Source of the DNA: Tistrella mobilis
GTDB taxonomy: Bacteria; Pseudomonadota; Alphaproteobacteria; Tistrellales; Tistrellaceae
Assembly (NCBI RefSeq): GCF_039634785.1
Contig: NZ_JBBIAB010000016.1
Location: 54,819-118,818, forward strand
Direction: 5' to 3'
Length of the DNA: 64,000 bases
The translations under genes were made by a program, and so were the position numbers. Positions 40,667-49,573 of this stretch are shown piece after piece; position 1 is the stretch's first letter; every line of letters begins with the position of its first letter. A model generated the notes under the pieces. The model did not search any database. It was given only the letters and a program-made list of their open reading frames with translations, and was not told where the DNA came from.

Positions 40667-43600
40667 GGGATCTGAAGGGAGGGTACGGGCCCGTAACGCG
40701 GCTGACGGTCGCGCTGGCGGTGGCGGCAGGGTTGTGCCTGCCGTCGATGTCCCCCCGTGCCTTCGCCCAGCAGGCGCCTGCCGCCGCCGCGGCCCGGCCG
40801 GACGGGGCGGCCGCGCAGACCCTGCCGTCCATCCGCGTGCGCACCGGTCTGCACCCCACTTTCGGCCGCATCGTCTTCGACTGGACCGGCCGTGTCGGCT
40901 ATGAGGTGAAGGTAGAGGGCAATGCTCTCACCATCGTCTTTCAGGAGCCGGTGACGATCGATGTGACCGACGTGCCGGTGCGCCTTGGCCGCTATGTCGC
41001 CGCGGCGGCGGTGGAGACCGGCAACGGGCGCACCGCGGCGGGGTTTACCGTCAAGGCCGATGCCCGCATCCGCCATTTCTATGTCGGCAATCGTGTGGTG
41101 ATCGACATCTACGAACCCGCCGACGCCGCGGCACGCGCCGCCGGGCGGGAGCCGATCGCCGACATCGCGACGCTGGTGGGCGAGAGCCCGACCCCTGCGA
41201 CCCCCACGCCGACGCCGACGCCTGCCGTGCCCGACGGGCCGGTGCCGCCGGTTCAGATCCAGACCGCGCCGGGTGCGGCGCCGGGCGGTGCCGACAGCTC
41301 GGGAACCGCGCCGGCGACCCCCGCTGCCCCCGGCCCTGCGACGCCTGCCCCTGCCGGTGGCCTGCCGGGCCTGCTGCCCGGTTTTCAGGCCGGCACCGGC
41401 AGCACCGAGGCCTCGGGTGTCACGATCATCACCACGCCCGCCGATCGTGGTGTGGTGATCGATTTCGACTGGGGTGGCAATGCCCCGGCCGCAGTGGTGT
41501 TCGAAGCCTATGATGCCATCTGGATCGCCTTCGACCGGCCGGCCAATGTCGTCACCGAAAGCCTGACCGGGCCGTCGGCGGGGCAGATCGAACGGGTGCT
41601 GGTGGTCGACAATCCCGACCGGGCGCTGGTGCTCCGGCTCGACACCCGGCCGGGGCTCCGACCGCATGTCCGCCGCGACGAGGGGATCTGGCGGGTGCGG
41701 CTGCTGGAAGACGCCCCCTTGCCCGACCAGCCGCTGACGGTGGCCGGCGGCACCACCGGCGGGCTGGTGGTGGATGGCAGCGATGGTGCAGCACCGCTCA
41801 ACGTCACCGACCCGGTTTCGGGCATCCACATGATTCTGGTGCCGATCCGTGCCTCTTCGCGCGGGGTGGTCCCGACCCGGAAATTCGTGCCGTTCGAACT
41901 GCTTGAAACCGCGCAGGGCGTCGCGATCCGGCCGCGGCCGGATACCCTGCCGGTTGCCAGCCGTCGCGACGGTGTGGAGATCGGCGGTGGCGGCGGCCTG
42001 CCGATTTCGGCCGAGGCTCTGGCGCCGGCCGCCCTGCCGCCGGCCCCGTCGGCCCCGGTGCAGGAGACCGACACCGAGGCGGCCCGGCTGATGACCGAAA
42101 TGGCGATCGGCGGCCGCGATCCGTTCGATTTCGCTCGCTGGGTGCGGACCCCGGATCTGATCACCGAGACCCGCCAGGCCCTGCAGCAGGCGATCGTGTC
42201 GGTGGCGCCGCCGCTGCGCACCGGGCCGCGGCTGACGCTGGCCCGCTTCCTGCTGGCCAATGGCTTCGCGGCCGAGGCGGCGGGGGTGATCGAAACCGCG
42301 ATCGCCCTGGAACCGGGCGTTGCCGACCGGGTGGACGTGGTGGCCCTGAAGGGGGCGGCGGCCTATATGCAGGGGCATTACGACGAGGCCGAGACCGCCT
42401 TCAACGATCCGCGCTTCGACCAGGACCCCGGCTATGCGCTGTGGCGCGCGGCGGTGGCGGCCGGGCGGGAACGCCATCAGCAGGTGGGCGAGTATGCCTC
42501 GGGCGGCGTGAAGGTGCCGGCCGATTTCCCGGAAGCACTCAGGGTGCGGATGCTGGTCCAGATCGGACAGTCGGCGCTGACCAGCGGCCGGCTGGAGATC
42601 GGCCGCGAGATCCTGGACAACCTGTCGTCGATGAACCTGTCGCCATCCGACCGGGCGATGACCGATTATCTGTCGGGCCTGGCCGACAAGGCGGCCGGCA
42701 ATCCCGAGGCTGCCATCCAGCGCTGGCGCGCCATCGCCGACCAGGGCATCGATCGCAAGGTCTCGGTTCTGGCCCGCCTGGCGCAGATCCAGACCGAGGT
42801 GGAGACCGGTGCGATCACCCCATCCGACGGGGCGGCGGCGATCGACAAGCTGCGCTTCGACTGGCGGGGAGACGAGATCGAGCTGCACATGCTGCAGCTT
42901 CTGGGCGAGATGCACGAAAAGGCCGGCAACTACCATGATGCGCTCGCCGCCTGGAAAGAGGCCGTGACCTATTATCCCGACGCCCCGCAATCGGCGGCGC
43001 TGGCCAAGCGCATGAGCGACACCTTCTCGTGGCTGTTCGTCGATGGCGGCGCCTCGAAACTGGCGCCGCTGGATGCGCTGGCCCTGTTCTACGACTATCG
43101 GGAACTGACCCCGGTGGGCGAACGCGGCGACGAGATGATCCGGATCATGGCCGACAAGCTGGCCGCGGTCGATCTGCTCGACGAGGCCTCGGAACTGCTC
43201 CGCCATCAGGTCGCCTTCCGGCTGAGCGGCGCCGACAAGTCGCGGGTGGGCGCCCGGCTGGCGCTGATCCGCCTGCTGGACAACGACCCCGCCGGTGCGC
43301 GCCAGGCCCTGCAGGACAGTGTCACCGCCGACATGACCCCGTCGCTGATTGAACAGCGCCAGCGGCTGGAGGCGCGGGCGCTGGCCGATCTGGGCGAATA
43401 TCCCGGCGCCTTCGCGGCGATCCAGGGGGATGACGGCGCCGAAGCCCGTCGGCTGCGGGCCGAATTCAACTGGGCCCAGGAGAAATGGGGCGATGCGGCC
43501 ACCGCCTATCGCCATGTCATCGAGCCGGTGCTGAACAGCCCCGACGCCCGGGTCGACGACGTCACCGCGCGCGAGGCGCTGAAGACCGCGGTTGCGGCCG

Positions 43601-43824
43601 TGCTGGCCGGCAATGACGAGCTGCGGCGCGAGCTGCGCCAGAAGCTGGGCCAGCGCATGGCCGGTACCACCGTCGCCGGTGCCTTCCGTTTCGTGACCGA
43701 CCCGATCGCACGGCCGGAAAGCGCCGATTTCCGCGCGGCCCTGTCGCAGGTCGGCAGCTATGAGAGCTTCCTTGCCGCCTATCGCCAGCAGGTCGCGACC
43801 CAGCGTCTCAGCACGATCAACTGA
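40663..43824 (+). CDS. Large periplasmic TPR protein linked to motB
   Basis: 1053 residues with a GTG start overlapping the motB stop. A signal peptide (LAVAAGLCLPSMSPRAFAQQ) is followed by an AMIN-like beta module (RTGLHPTFGRIVFDWTGRVGYEVKVEGNALTIVFQEPVTI), a Pro/Thr-rich linker, a second similar module (GVVIDFDWGGNAPAAVVFEAYDAIWIAFDRP), then ~550 residues of TPR helices (for example AAYMQGHYDEAETAFNDPRFDQDPGYALWRAAVAAG). AMIN domains bind peptidoglycan or secretin-like partners. Position suggests a periplasmic motor scaffold; function is not established. Confidence 0.75.
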   Translation: MRDLKGGYGPVTRLTVALAVAAGLCLPSMSPRAFAQQAPAAAAARPDGAAAQTLPSIRVRTGLHPTFGRIVFDWTGRVGYEVKVEGNALTIVFQEPVTIDVTDVPVRLGRYVAAAAVETGNGRTAAGFTVKADARIRHFYVGNRVVIDIYEPADAAARAAGREPIADIATLVGESPTPATPTPTPTPAVPDGPVPPVQIQTAPGAAPGGADSSGTAPATPAAPGPATPAPAGGLPGLLPGFQAGTGSTEASGVTIITTPADRGVVIDFDWGGNAPAAVVFEAYDAIWIAFDRPANVVTESLTGPSAGQIERVLVVDNPDRALVLRLDTRPGLRPHVRRDEGIWRVRLLEDAPLPDQPLTVAGGTTGGLVVDGSDGAAPLNVTDPVSGIHMILVPIRASSRGVVPTRKFVPFELLETAQGVAIRPRPDTLPVASRRDGVEIGGGGGLPISAEALAPAALPPAPSAPVQETDTEAARLMTEMAIGGRDPFDFARWVRTPDLITETRQALQQAIVSVAPPLRTGPRLTLARFLLANGFAAEAAGVIETAIALEPGVADRVDVVALKGAAAYMQGHYDEAETAFNDPRFDQDPGYALWRAAVAAGRERHQQVGEYASGGVKVPADFPEALRVRMLVQIGQSALTSGRLEIGREILDNLSSMNLSPSDRAMTDYLSGLADKAAGNPEAAIQRWRAIADQGIDRKVSVLARLAQIQTEVETGAITPSDGAAAIDKLRFDWRGDEIELHMLQLLGEMHEKAGNYHDALAAWKEAVTYYPDAPQSAALAKRMSDTFSWLFVDGGASKLAPLDALALFYDYRELTPVGERGDEMIRIMADKLAAVDLLDEASELLRHQVAFRLSGADKSRVGARLALIRLLDNDPAGARQALQDSVTADMTPSLIEQRQRLEARALADLGEYPGAFAAIQGDDGAEARRLRAEFNWAQEKWGDAATAYRHVIEPVLNSPDARVDDVTAREALKTAVAAVLAGNDELRRELRQKLGQRMAGTTVAGAFRFVTDPIARPESADFRAALSQVGSYESFLAAYRQQVATQRLSTIN

Positions 43825-43932
43825 TCGGGGCACGCCCCCCTTGATCCCGCCTGCCGCTTTGCGGTTCCGTCTGCCGCGGCGAGGCTTTAGGATGCGCGCC
43901 TCCGGTCCCGGGCCGTCTGCCGCCGGGATCGC

Positions 43933-44943
43933 ATGTCCTGTCCCTGCCGGAGCTTCGTCCGCATCTTGTCCGCGCCCGCCGATCCGTCCCGCAATCCCGC
44001 CTGGCCCTCGCCTGAGCTGATGATCACCGAGGGCTGGGCCGATTACGCCCTGCTCGACAGCGGTTATGGCCGCAAGCTGGAGCGTGCCGGCCGGATGACC
44101 GTCATCCGTCCCGAGCCTCAGGCAATGTGGAGCCCGGCGCTCGACGAGGCGGCGTGGGAGCGGGCGGATGCGATGTTCGATGCCGATCGCAGCTCGGAAG
44201 ACGAGGGCGGCCGCTGGCGCTTCGCCCGCGACGACATGCCCGAGACCTGGCCGATGAGCTTTGACGGCGTCGGCTTCCTCGGCCGGTTCACGCCCTTCCG
44301 GCATCTGGGCTTCTTTCCCGAACAGGCGACGCAATGGGCCTGGATGCTGCCACGCATCCGCGCGCGGGTCGCCGCCGGCGGCCCGCCGCCGCGGCTGCTG
44401 AACCTGTTCGGCTATACCGGTGTCGCCTCGCTGCTGGCCGCATCGGCCGGGGCGGAGGTCGTGCATGTCGATGCCTCGAAAAAGGCGATCCATCAGGCGC
44501 GCGAGAACCAGGCCGCAGCCGGCCTCGACGATCTGCCGATCCGCTGGCTGGTAGAGGATGCCCGCCGCTTCCTGGCGCGCGAGGTCCGTCGCGGCAACAC
44601 CTATGACGGCATCCTGCTCGATCCGCCCAAATATGGCCGCGGCCCCAAGGGCGAGGTCTGGAAGCTGTTCGACGATCTGCCGCCGATCCTGGCCGATGTC
44701 GCGGCCGTGACCGCCCCCGATGCCATGTTCGTGATCCTGACCGCCTATGCCACGCGCCTTACCTCGGCGGCGCTGGCCGGGCTGATGACCGAAACCATGG
44801 GCCGGCTGCAGGGGCGGGTGTTCTGCGGCGAGATCGCCACGGCCGAACTCTCGGCCGGCCGGGTGCTGCCCACCGCGCTCTTCGCCCGCTGGATGTCCGA
44901 TACGGCGCTGACGGCCGAGCCCGCCGCCCTTCGCGGAGCCTGA
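43933..44943 (+). CDS. Class I SAM-dependent RNA methyltransferase (RlmI/RlmK-like)
   Basis: 336 residues; the start is uncertain (an ATG at 44020 would match the usual family N-terminus before DYALLDSGYGRKLERAG). The SAM-binding motif is LLNLFGYTGVASLLAASAGAEVVHVDASKKAIHQARENQ; motif IV is LLDPPKYGRGPKGEVWKLFDDL, typical of 23S rRNA m5C/m2G methyltransferases. It lies 3 bp before a TrmH-type gene; the pair recurs in alphaproteobacteria. Confidence 0.82.
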   Translation: MSCPCRSFVRILSAPADPSRNPAWPSPELMITEGWADYALLDSGYGRKLERAGRMTVIRPEPQAMWSPALDEAAWERADAMFDADRSSEDEGGRWRFARDDMPETWPMSFDGVGFLGRFTPFRHLGFFPEQATQWAWMLPRIRARVAAGGPPPRLLNLFGYTGVASLLAASAGAEVVHVDASKKAIHQARENQAAAGLDDLPIRWLVEDARRFLAREVRRGNTYDGILLDPPKYGRGPKGEVWKLFDDLPPILADVAAVTAPDAMFVILTAYATRLTSAALAGLMTETMGRLQGRVFCGEIATAELSAGRVLPTALFARWMSDTALTAEPAALRGA

Positions 44944-44946
44944 GAC

Positions 44947-45774
44947 ATGACCTTCGAAATCGATGCGAGGCCGGTGAGCAGCCTGTCCAATCCGGCGGTG
45001 AAGCGGCTGGCTGGGCTGCACCTGAAGAAGAACCGCGAGGCGACCGGCCTGTTCCTGGTCGAAGGGCTGCGGGCGGTGATCGAAGGCGTGGAACTGGGCT
45101 TCACGCTGGACGAGGTGGTCTTCGTCGACCGGCTGCGCGATCTGCCGCCCGGGCGGCGGCTGGCGAAGCTGATCGCCGGCACCGGCGCCCGCGCGCTGGA
45201 GGTGACGCCCGAGGTTCTGGTTAAGATCGCCCGGCGCGACAACCCGCAGACCGTGATCGGCGCCTTCCGCCGCCGGGAATTCACCCTGGCCGACGTCCGG
45301 CCCGAACCCGGTGCGCTGTGGGTGGTGCTGGAAGGGATCAAGGATCCCGGCAATCTGGGCACGGTGCTGCGCACGCTGGATGCGGTGAAGGGGGCCGGGG
45401 TCATCCTGGTCGGCGACACCTGCGACCCCTGGTCGGTGGAAGCGGTTCGTGCAACCATGGGCTCGCTGTTCGTCAACCGCATCGTGCGTGCCCCGATGGC
45501 GGCCTTCCTGGACTGGCGCCGCGGCTGGACCGGCACGGTGGTGGGAACCGCGCTCACCGCAGCGGTGGATTACCGCCTGGTCGACTACCGGCCGCCGCTG
45601 CTGCTGATGATGGGCAATGAACAATCGGGCCTGCCGCCCCAGATGGTGGAGGCCTGCGACCGGACGGTGAAGATTCCGATGCTGGGTCGGGCCGACAGCC
45701 TCAACCTTGCGGTATCCACCGGCATCATGCTTTACGAGGTCGTGCGCTGCCGCCAGCCGCTGGCGGAAAGCTGA
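44947..45774 (+). CDS. TrmH/SpoU-family RNA 2-O-methyltransferase
   Basis: 275 residues. An N-terminal substrate-binding domain (SLSNPAVKRLAGLHLKKNREATGLFLVEGLRAVIEG) and a SpoU knot domain with motifs LEGIKDPGNLGTVLRTLDA, LLMMGNEQSGLPPQM and IPMLGRADSLNLAVSTGIMLYE. It probably methylates ribose in rRNA or tRNA. Shine-Dalgarno GGAG. Translationally close to the preceding methyltransferase. Confidence 0.93.
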   Translation: MTFEIDARPVSSLSNPAVKRLAGLHLKKNREATGLFLVEGLRAVIEGVELGFTLDEVVFVDRLRDLPPGRRLAKLIAGTGARALEVTPEVLVKIARRDNPQTVIGAFRRREFTLADVRPEPGALWVVLEGIKDPGNLGTVLRTLDAVKGAGVILVGDTCDPWSVEAVRATMGSLFVNRIVRAPMAAFLDWRRGWTGTVVGTALTAAVDYRLVDYRPPLLLMMGNEQSGLPPQMVEACDRTVKIPMLGRADSLNLAVSTGIMLYEVVRCRQPLAES

Positions 45775-45798
45775 CCGGGCAAGCGGAAGGACCAGCAG

Positions 45799-46059
45799 AT
45801 GACCGAGGCCGCCACCCGCCGCGCCTTTGCGGCCCTGGCCCTGCCCGGGGCGATCGATCTTCTGACCGCTGCCGCCGAAGGCCGGCCGCTCGGGCCCTCG
45901 GCGGTGCGGGATGCCCTGCTGGATGCCGGGCTGCTGGTCGGGGCGGAAGACGGCGGCTTCAGGCCGGCGCGTGTGGTGCTGCTTGACCTCGCCGATCTGA
46001 TCACCGCGCCGCTGACGGCGGGGCAGGATCCCGGTTTTGCCATCCCGCGAATGGGTTAG
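45799..46059 (+). CDS. Small hypothetical protein
   Basis: 86 residues with a plausible ribosome site (GGAAGG, 8 nt). Composition is ordinary for the window and includes the hydrophobic-acidic motif ARVVLLDLADLITAPLTAGQDPGF. No domain is recognised. It lies 24 bp after the TrmH gene on the same strand, so it may be the last gene of that unit. Confidence 0.5.
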   Translation: MTEAATRRAFAALALPGAIDLLTAAAEGRPLGPSAVRDALLDAGLLVGAEDGGFRPARVVLLDLADLITAPLTAGQDPGFAIPRMG

Positions 46060-46114
46060 GCCCCAGATCGACCCGCGTGCCGCAGCTGCTTGACGGCCTG
46101 AGACGACCGGTCAT

Positions 46115-46128
46115 ATTGTTCGATCAAT
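46115..46128. promoter_or_regulatory. Possible TetR operator
   Basis: ATTGTTCGATCAAT, an imperfect palindrome with TTG-N2-CG-N2-CAA symmetry, 25 bp upstream of the tetR start. Autoregulation is the usual mode for such genes, but the match is only by symmetry and position. Confidence 0.3.
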
Positions 46129-46152
46129 CCTTCCGCCCCCGGGGTGACCGCC

Positions 46153-46764
46153 ATGCCGCGAACCAAGGACAGCGCCGATATTCCGAACCATCTGCTGAAG
46201 GCGGGGCGCGATCTGTTCTGGCGCGACGGCTATAACGCCACCGGCATCCTGCAGATCACCGAGACCGCGGGCGTGCCCAAGGGCTCGTTCTACAATCACT
46301 TCCCCAGCAAGGAAGCCTTTGCGGTCGCGGTGATCGGCCAGTATGGCGACCATCTGCAGCGGTCGTGGGATGCGATGGTCGCCGCCGCCCCGCCGGGGGC
46401 GCAGGCCACCATCGCCCATGTCTTCAACGAGATGATCGCCTGGCACGAGCGCGCGCCCGACCGGCCCGGCTGCCTGATGGGCAATCTGGCGGCCGAGATC
46501 ACGCTGTCGAGTGAGTTGTGCCGCGAGGCGCTGCAGGCGGCGCATCTGGCCTGGCGCGGCCGTCTGGCCGGGCTGATCCGCGAGGGGCAGGACAAGGGGG
46601 AGCTGCGCCGCGATCTGCCGGCCGGGCTGCTGTCGGGGCTGATCTGGGATGCCTGGGAAGGCGCGCTGCTGCGCATGAAGCTGGAACGCTCGGCGGAGCC
46701 GGTCCGGCAGAGCATGACATTGCTGCTGGGGCAGCTGCTCTGGCCCCATCATCAGGCTGCCTGA
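46153..46764 (+). CDS. TetR-family transcriptional regulator
   Basis: 203 residues. N-terminal helix-turn-helix: ILQITETAGVPKGSFYNHFPSKEAFAVAVI. The C-terminal ligand domain has CLMGNLAAEITLSSELCREAL, a pattern shared with regulators of small electrophile or quinone responses (NemR/AcuR-like). It is 65 bp upstream of a dehydrogenase gene, with three tandem 17-bp repeats between them that may be its operator. Confidence 0.92.
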   Translation: MPRTKDSADIPNHLLKAGRDLFWRDGYNATGILQITETAGVPKGSFYNHFPSKEAFAVAVIGQYGDHLQRSWDAMVAAAPPGAQATIAHVFNEMIAWHERAPDRPGCLMGNLAAEITLSSELCREALQAAHLAWRGRLAGLIREGQDKGELRRDLPAGLLSGLIWDAWEGALLRMKLERSAEPVRQSMTLLLGQLLWPHHQAA

Positions 46765-46770
46765 CATATC

Positions 46771-46821
46771 ATAACGACAAGACGGCCATAACGACAAAAC
46801 GGCCACAACGACAAGACGGGA
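46771..46821. repeat. Three tandem 17-bp repeats between tetR and the SDR gene
   Basis: ATAACGACAAGACGGCC (46771-46787), ATAACGACAAAACGGCC (46788-46804) and ACAACGACAAGACGGGA (46805-46821) are contiguous and nearly identical. They fill almost the whole gap, so the SDR promoter or operator must overlap them. Iteron-like spacing (1.6 helical turns) could bind a regulator; slippage is the likely origin. Confidence 0.9.
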
Positions 46822-46829
46822 GGAACAGG

Positions 46830-47594
46830 ATGACGCAGCGCCTGTCAGGCAGGGCCGCGCTGGTGACCGGCGGCGGTGGCGGGATCGGTCGTGCCACCGC
46901 ACTCGCTTTTGCCCGCGAGGGCGCGCGGGTCTGTGTCGCCGATATCGACGCCGCCGCCGCCGCGGCGACGGCGGATGCGATCATGGCCGGCGGCGGCGAG
47001 GCCTTCGGGCTGGCGGCCGATGTCCGCCATGGCGACCAGGTTAGCCGGATGGTGGCGCAGGCGGTGGCACGCTTCGGCCGGCTGGACATCGCCTTCAACA
47101 ATGCCGGCATCGAGATCGAAACCGGCCCGCTGGTGCGCAGCGACGACGAGATCTATCAGCGCCTGATGGATGTGAACGTCAAGGGCGTGTGGCTGTGCAT
47201 GAAGCACGAGCTGGCGCATATGCTGGATCGCCCGGGCGGCGGGGCGATCATCAACACCGCCTCGGTGGCCGGACTGGTCGGCGCGCCGGGCCGCGCGCTT
47301 TATGCCGCCAGCAAGCATGCGGTTCTGGGCATGACCAAGAGTGCGGCGGTAGAGAACGGTCGCAAGGGCATCCGGATCAATGCGGTCTGCCCCGGGGTCA
47401 TCCGCACCGACATGATGGCCCGGGCGGTGGAGCGCCGGCCAGATCACGAGCCGCTGATGGCGGCCATGCACCCGATCGGCCGGGTGGGGGAGGCAGAGGA
47501 GATCGCCAATGCGGTGGTCTTCCTCGCCTCGGACGACGCGGCCTTCGTTCTGGGCCATGCCCTTACGGTCGATGGCGGCATGACCGTGATCTGA
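46830..47594 (+). CDS. Short-chain dehydrogenase/reductase (SDR)
   Basis: 254 residues, Shine-Dalgarno GGGAGGA. NAD(P)-binding motif TGGGGGIG near residues 14-21, NNAG (~90-93), catalytic Ser-Tyr-Lys in NTASVAGLVGAPGRALYAASKHAVLG, and C-terminal PIGRVGEAEEIANAVVFLASDDAAFVLGHALTVDGGMTV: a classical SDR. D44-type acidic residue after strand 2 (VADID) suggests NAD rather than NADP. Substrate unknown. Likely controlled by the adjacent TetR. Confidence 0.93.
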   Translation: MTQRLSGRAALVTGGGGGIGRATALAFAREGARVCVADIDAAAAAATADAIMAGGGEAFGLAADVRHGDQVSRMVAQAVARFGRLDIAFNNAGIEIETGPLVRSDDEIYQRLMDVNVKGVWLCMKHELAHMLDRPGGGAIINTASVAGLVGAPGRALYAASKHAVLGMTKSAAVENGRKGIRINAVCPGVIRTDMMARAVERRPDHEPLMAAMHPIGRVGEAEEIANAVVFLASDDAAFVLGHALTVDGGMTVI

Positions 47595-47616
47595 CAATGA
47601 CAATGGCCCGGCGGGG

Positions 47617-48528
47617 TCAGCTGCGGCCGAGCCGCACCCCCGCGGCCGAAAGGGCGATGCCGGCCAGCATCAGGGGGGTGATCGGCTCACCCAGCAGCAG
47701 CCAGGCCATGATGGCGGTGGCAGAGGGCACCAGGAAGAACAGCCCGGCCGCGCGGGCAGCCGCACCACGCCGCATCAGCGCGCCCAGGATTGCGATCGCG
47801 GCGATCGAATTCACCAGGGCCAGCCAGACCACCGCGCCGGTCACCTCGGCGGTCCAGACCATGTGGCCGGTTTCCAGCAGCAGGGCGGCGGGCACCAGGA
47901 CCAGCCCGCCGGCCGCCGTCTGCACCATGCCGGCCAGCCTGAGGTCAAGCCCGGCGCAGAACCGCTTCTGCCAGAGCGAGCCGAAGGAAAGACCGGCGAG
48001 CCCCGCCGCCACCAGCAGATAGGCGTGGAGCGGTGCCTGGCCCGGATCCCCCAGGCGCTGCCCCACCACCAGACCGACACCGGCCACCCCGAGCGCCAGC
48101 CCCGCCAGATGCCGCCGCCCCGGCCATTCGCCCAGAAACGGCCCGGCGGCCACCGTCACCACCACCGGCATCAGCCCCATGATCAGCGCCGCCGTGCCCG
48201 CCGGCACGCCGGCCGCCATGCCGCCATACAGCCCGCCGAACTGCAGGCCGTGCATCAGCAGCCCGGTGACGGCGGCATGGACCAGCAGCATCGGCCGTGC
48301 CGGCCGCCGGATGCGCAGGGCGGCGACGATGCCGGCCATCACCAGGGTGGCGAGGGCGAAGCGGATCACGCTCATCGTCAGCGGCTCCAGCCCGCGGAGT
48401 GCGATCGCGCCGCCGATATAGCCGGTGCTCCACAACAGAACGAAACCCGCCGGCATCGTCCGGTCGATCAGGGTGGGGGCGACCGGGACGGGGGTTGGGG
48501 CCTGGGTATGCGATGCGGTGCGGATCAT
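47617..48528 (-). CDS. EamA/DMT-family transporter
   Basis: 303 residues from the ATG at 48528 (AGAGGA ahead). Ten predicted membrane helices in two EamA repeats; LLWSTGYIGGAIALRGLEPLTMSVIRFALATLVM and AALIMGLMPVVVTVAAGPFLGEWPGRRHLAGLALGVAGVGLVV are family-typical. It exports an unknown metabolite. Divergent from a lysR gene, with a LysR-type palindrome between them. Confidence 0.9.
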   Translation of the reverse strand: MIRTASHTQAPTPVPVAPTLIDRTMPAGFVLLWSTGYIGGAIALRGLEPLTMSVIRFALATLVMAGIVAALRIRRPARPMLLVHAAVTGLLMHGLQFGGLYGGMAAGVPAGTAALIMGLMPVVVTVAAGPFLGEWPGRRHLAGLALGVAGVGLVVGQRLGDPGQAPLHAYLLVAAGLAGLSFGSLWQKRFCAGLDLRLAGMVQTAAGGLVLVPAALLLETGHMVWTAEVTGAVVWLALVNSIAAIAILGALMRRGAAARAAGLFFLVPSATAIMAWLLLGEPITPLMLAGIALSAAGVRLGRS

Positions 48529-48630
48529 GGCGCATCCTCTGGAGGGCGGGGCAGGGCCGTTCATGCGGCACCGCCCGATGGAGAACACGCGCAGTGTGGT
48601 TCCCAAGGTAAGCGCTTGTAAAATCGAATG

Positions 48631-48651
48631 GCGTGATCCACCCTATCACGC
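48631..48651. promoter_or_regulatory. LysR-type operator between eamA and lysR
   Basis: GCGTGAT-N7-ATCACGC is a perfect inverted repeat containing the T-N11-A core of LysR boxes. It lies 35 bp from the lysR start and 103 bp from the eamA start, fitting autorepression plus activation of the transporter. Confidence 0.8.
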
Positions 48652-48685
48652 TCCGTTATAGGTATTCCCAGCGACAGGCCGCCGG

Positions 48686-49564
48686 ATGATCCGCCCCGAT
48701 CTCGACATCACCCTGCTGCGCTGTTTTCTGACGGTGCTCGACGCCGGCGGTTTCGCCCGCGCGGCCAGCCTGCTCGGCCGGACCCAGCCGGCGGTCAGCC
48801 AGCAGATCCGGCGGCTGGAAGATCTGCTGGGCCATCGGCTGATCCAGCGTGCCTCCCCCGGGCGCAGCCAGCCGCCGCAGCCGACGGCCGCGGGGGAACG
48901 GTTGGCCGAACAGGCCCGGCGGCTGATTGCGCTGCATGACGGGCTGGTGGCCGATATGCTGGGGCTGGAGGAACTGCCGGCCACGCTCAGGCTGGGCGTG
49001 CACCAGCATGCCAGCGACGAGATCCTGGGACGGCTGGTTGCAGAAGTGGCGCGGCTGCGCCCCGGCACCGGCCTGGACCTGCGCATCACCCATAATGCCC
49101 AGCTGACGGCAGAGATTGCCGCAGGTGAGCTTGATCTGGCGCTGCCACTGGCGGTCGTGATGGATGGTGCAGGGCAGGATGGAGGGGCCGGGCACGAGGG
49201 GGCGCTGCCGGTTTCGATCGACTGGCGCGGGACAAGCGAGGCAGGAGGCACCACGGCGCTGCCTCTGATCGCCTTCCGGCCACCCTGCATCTTCCGGCAG
49301 GCAGCGATTATGGCGCTCGGGCGTGCCGGCCGGCGCTGGCGGCTGGTTCACGAAGCGACCGATGCCCGTTCCCTGGCGGCGGCACTGTCGGCCGGTCTGG
49401 GCGTTGCCGCCGTTCCCGATGTCGGGCGCTATGACGACATTCCCCATGCTCCGGCCGGGCTTGGCCTGCCGCCCCTGCCGGGGGCGATGCTGCGGCCGCT
49501 GGCAGCACCAGGGCTTGGTGCCGATCTTGTCGCCGCCCTTGCCGGGCTGGCGGCCGGGCGCTGA
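48686..49564 (+). CDS. LysR-family transcriptional regulator
   Basis: 292 residues. The N-terminal winged helix-turn-helix LDITLLRCFLTVLDAGGFARAASLLGRTQPAVSQQIRRLEDLLGHRLIQR is canonical, followed by a periplasmic-binding-like effector domain. Divergent from the EamA transporter, whose expression it probably controls through the operator at 48631-48651. The co-inducer is unknown; the ribosome site is weak. Confidence 0.93.
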   Translation: MIRPDLDITLLRCFLTVLDAGGFARAASLLGRTQPAVSQQIRRLEDLLGHRLIQRASPGRSQPPQPTAAGERLAEQARRLIALHDGLVADMLGLEELPATLRLGVHQHASDEILGRLVAEVARLRPGTGLDLRITHNAQLTAEIAAGELDLALPLAVVMDGAGQDGGAGHEGALPVSIDWRGTSEAGGTTALPLIAFRPPCIFRQAAIMALGRAGRRWRLVHEATDARSLAAALSAGLGVAAVPDVGRYDDIPHAPAGLGLPPLPGAMLRPLAAPGLGADLVAALAGLAAGR

Positions 49565-49573
49565 GCCGCGGGA

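Noticed and set aside
40600..45624. 1674-codon open frame on the minus strand
   Set aside because: It lies antisense to motB, the TPR protein and two methyltransferase genes that all have clear family motifs. Its His/Arg/Gly/Gln-rich composition is typical of a GC-rich shadow frame.
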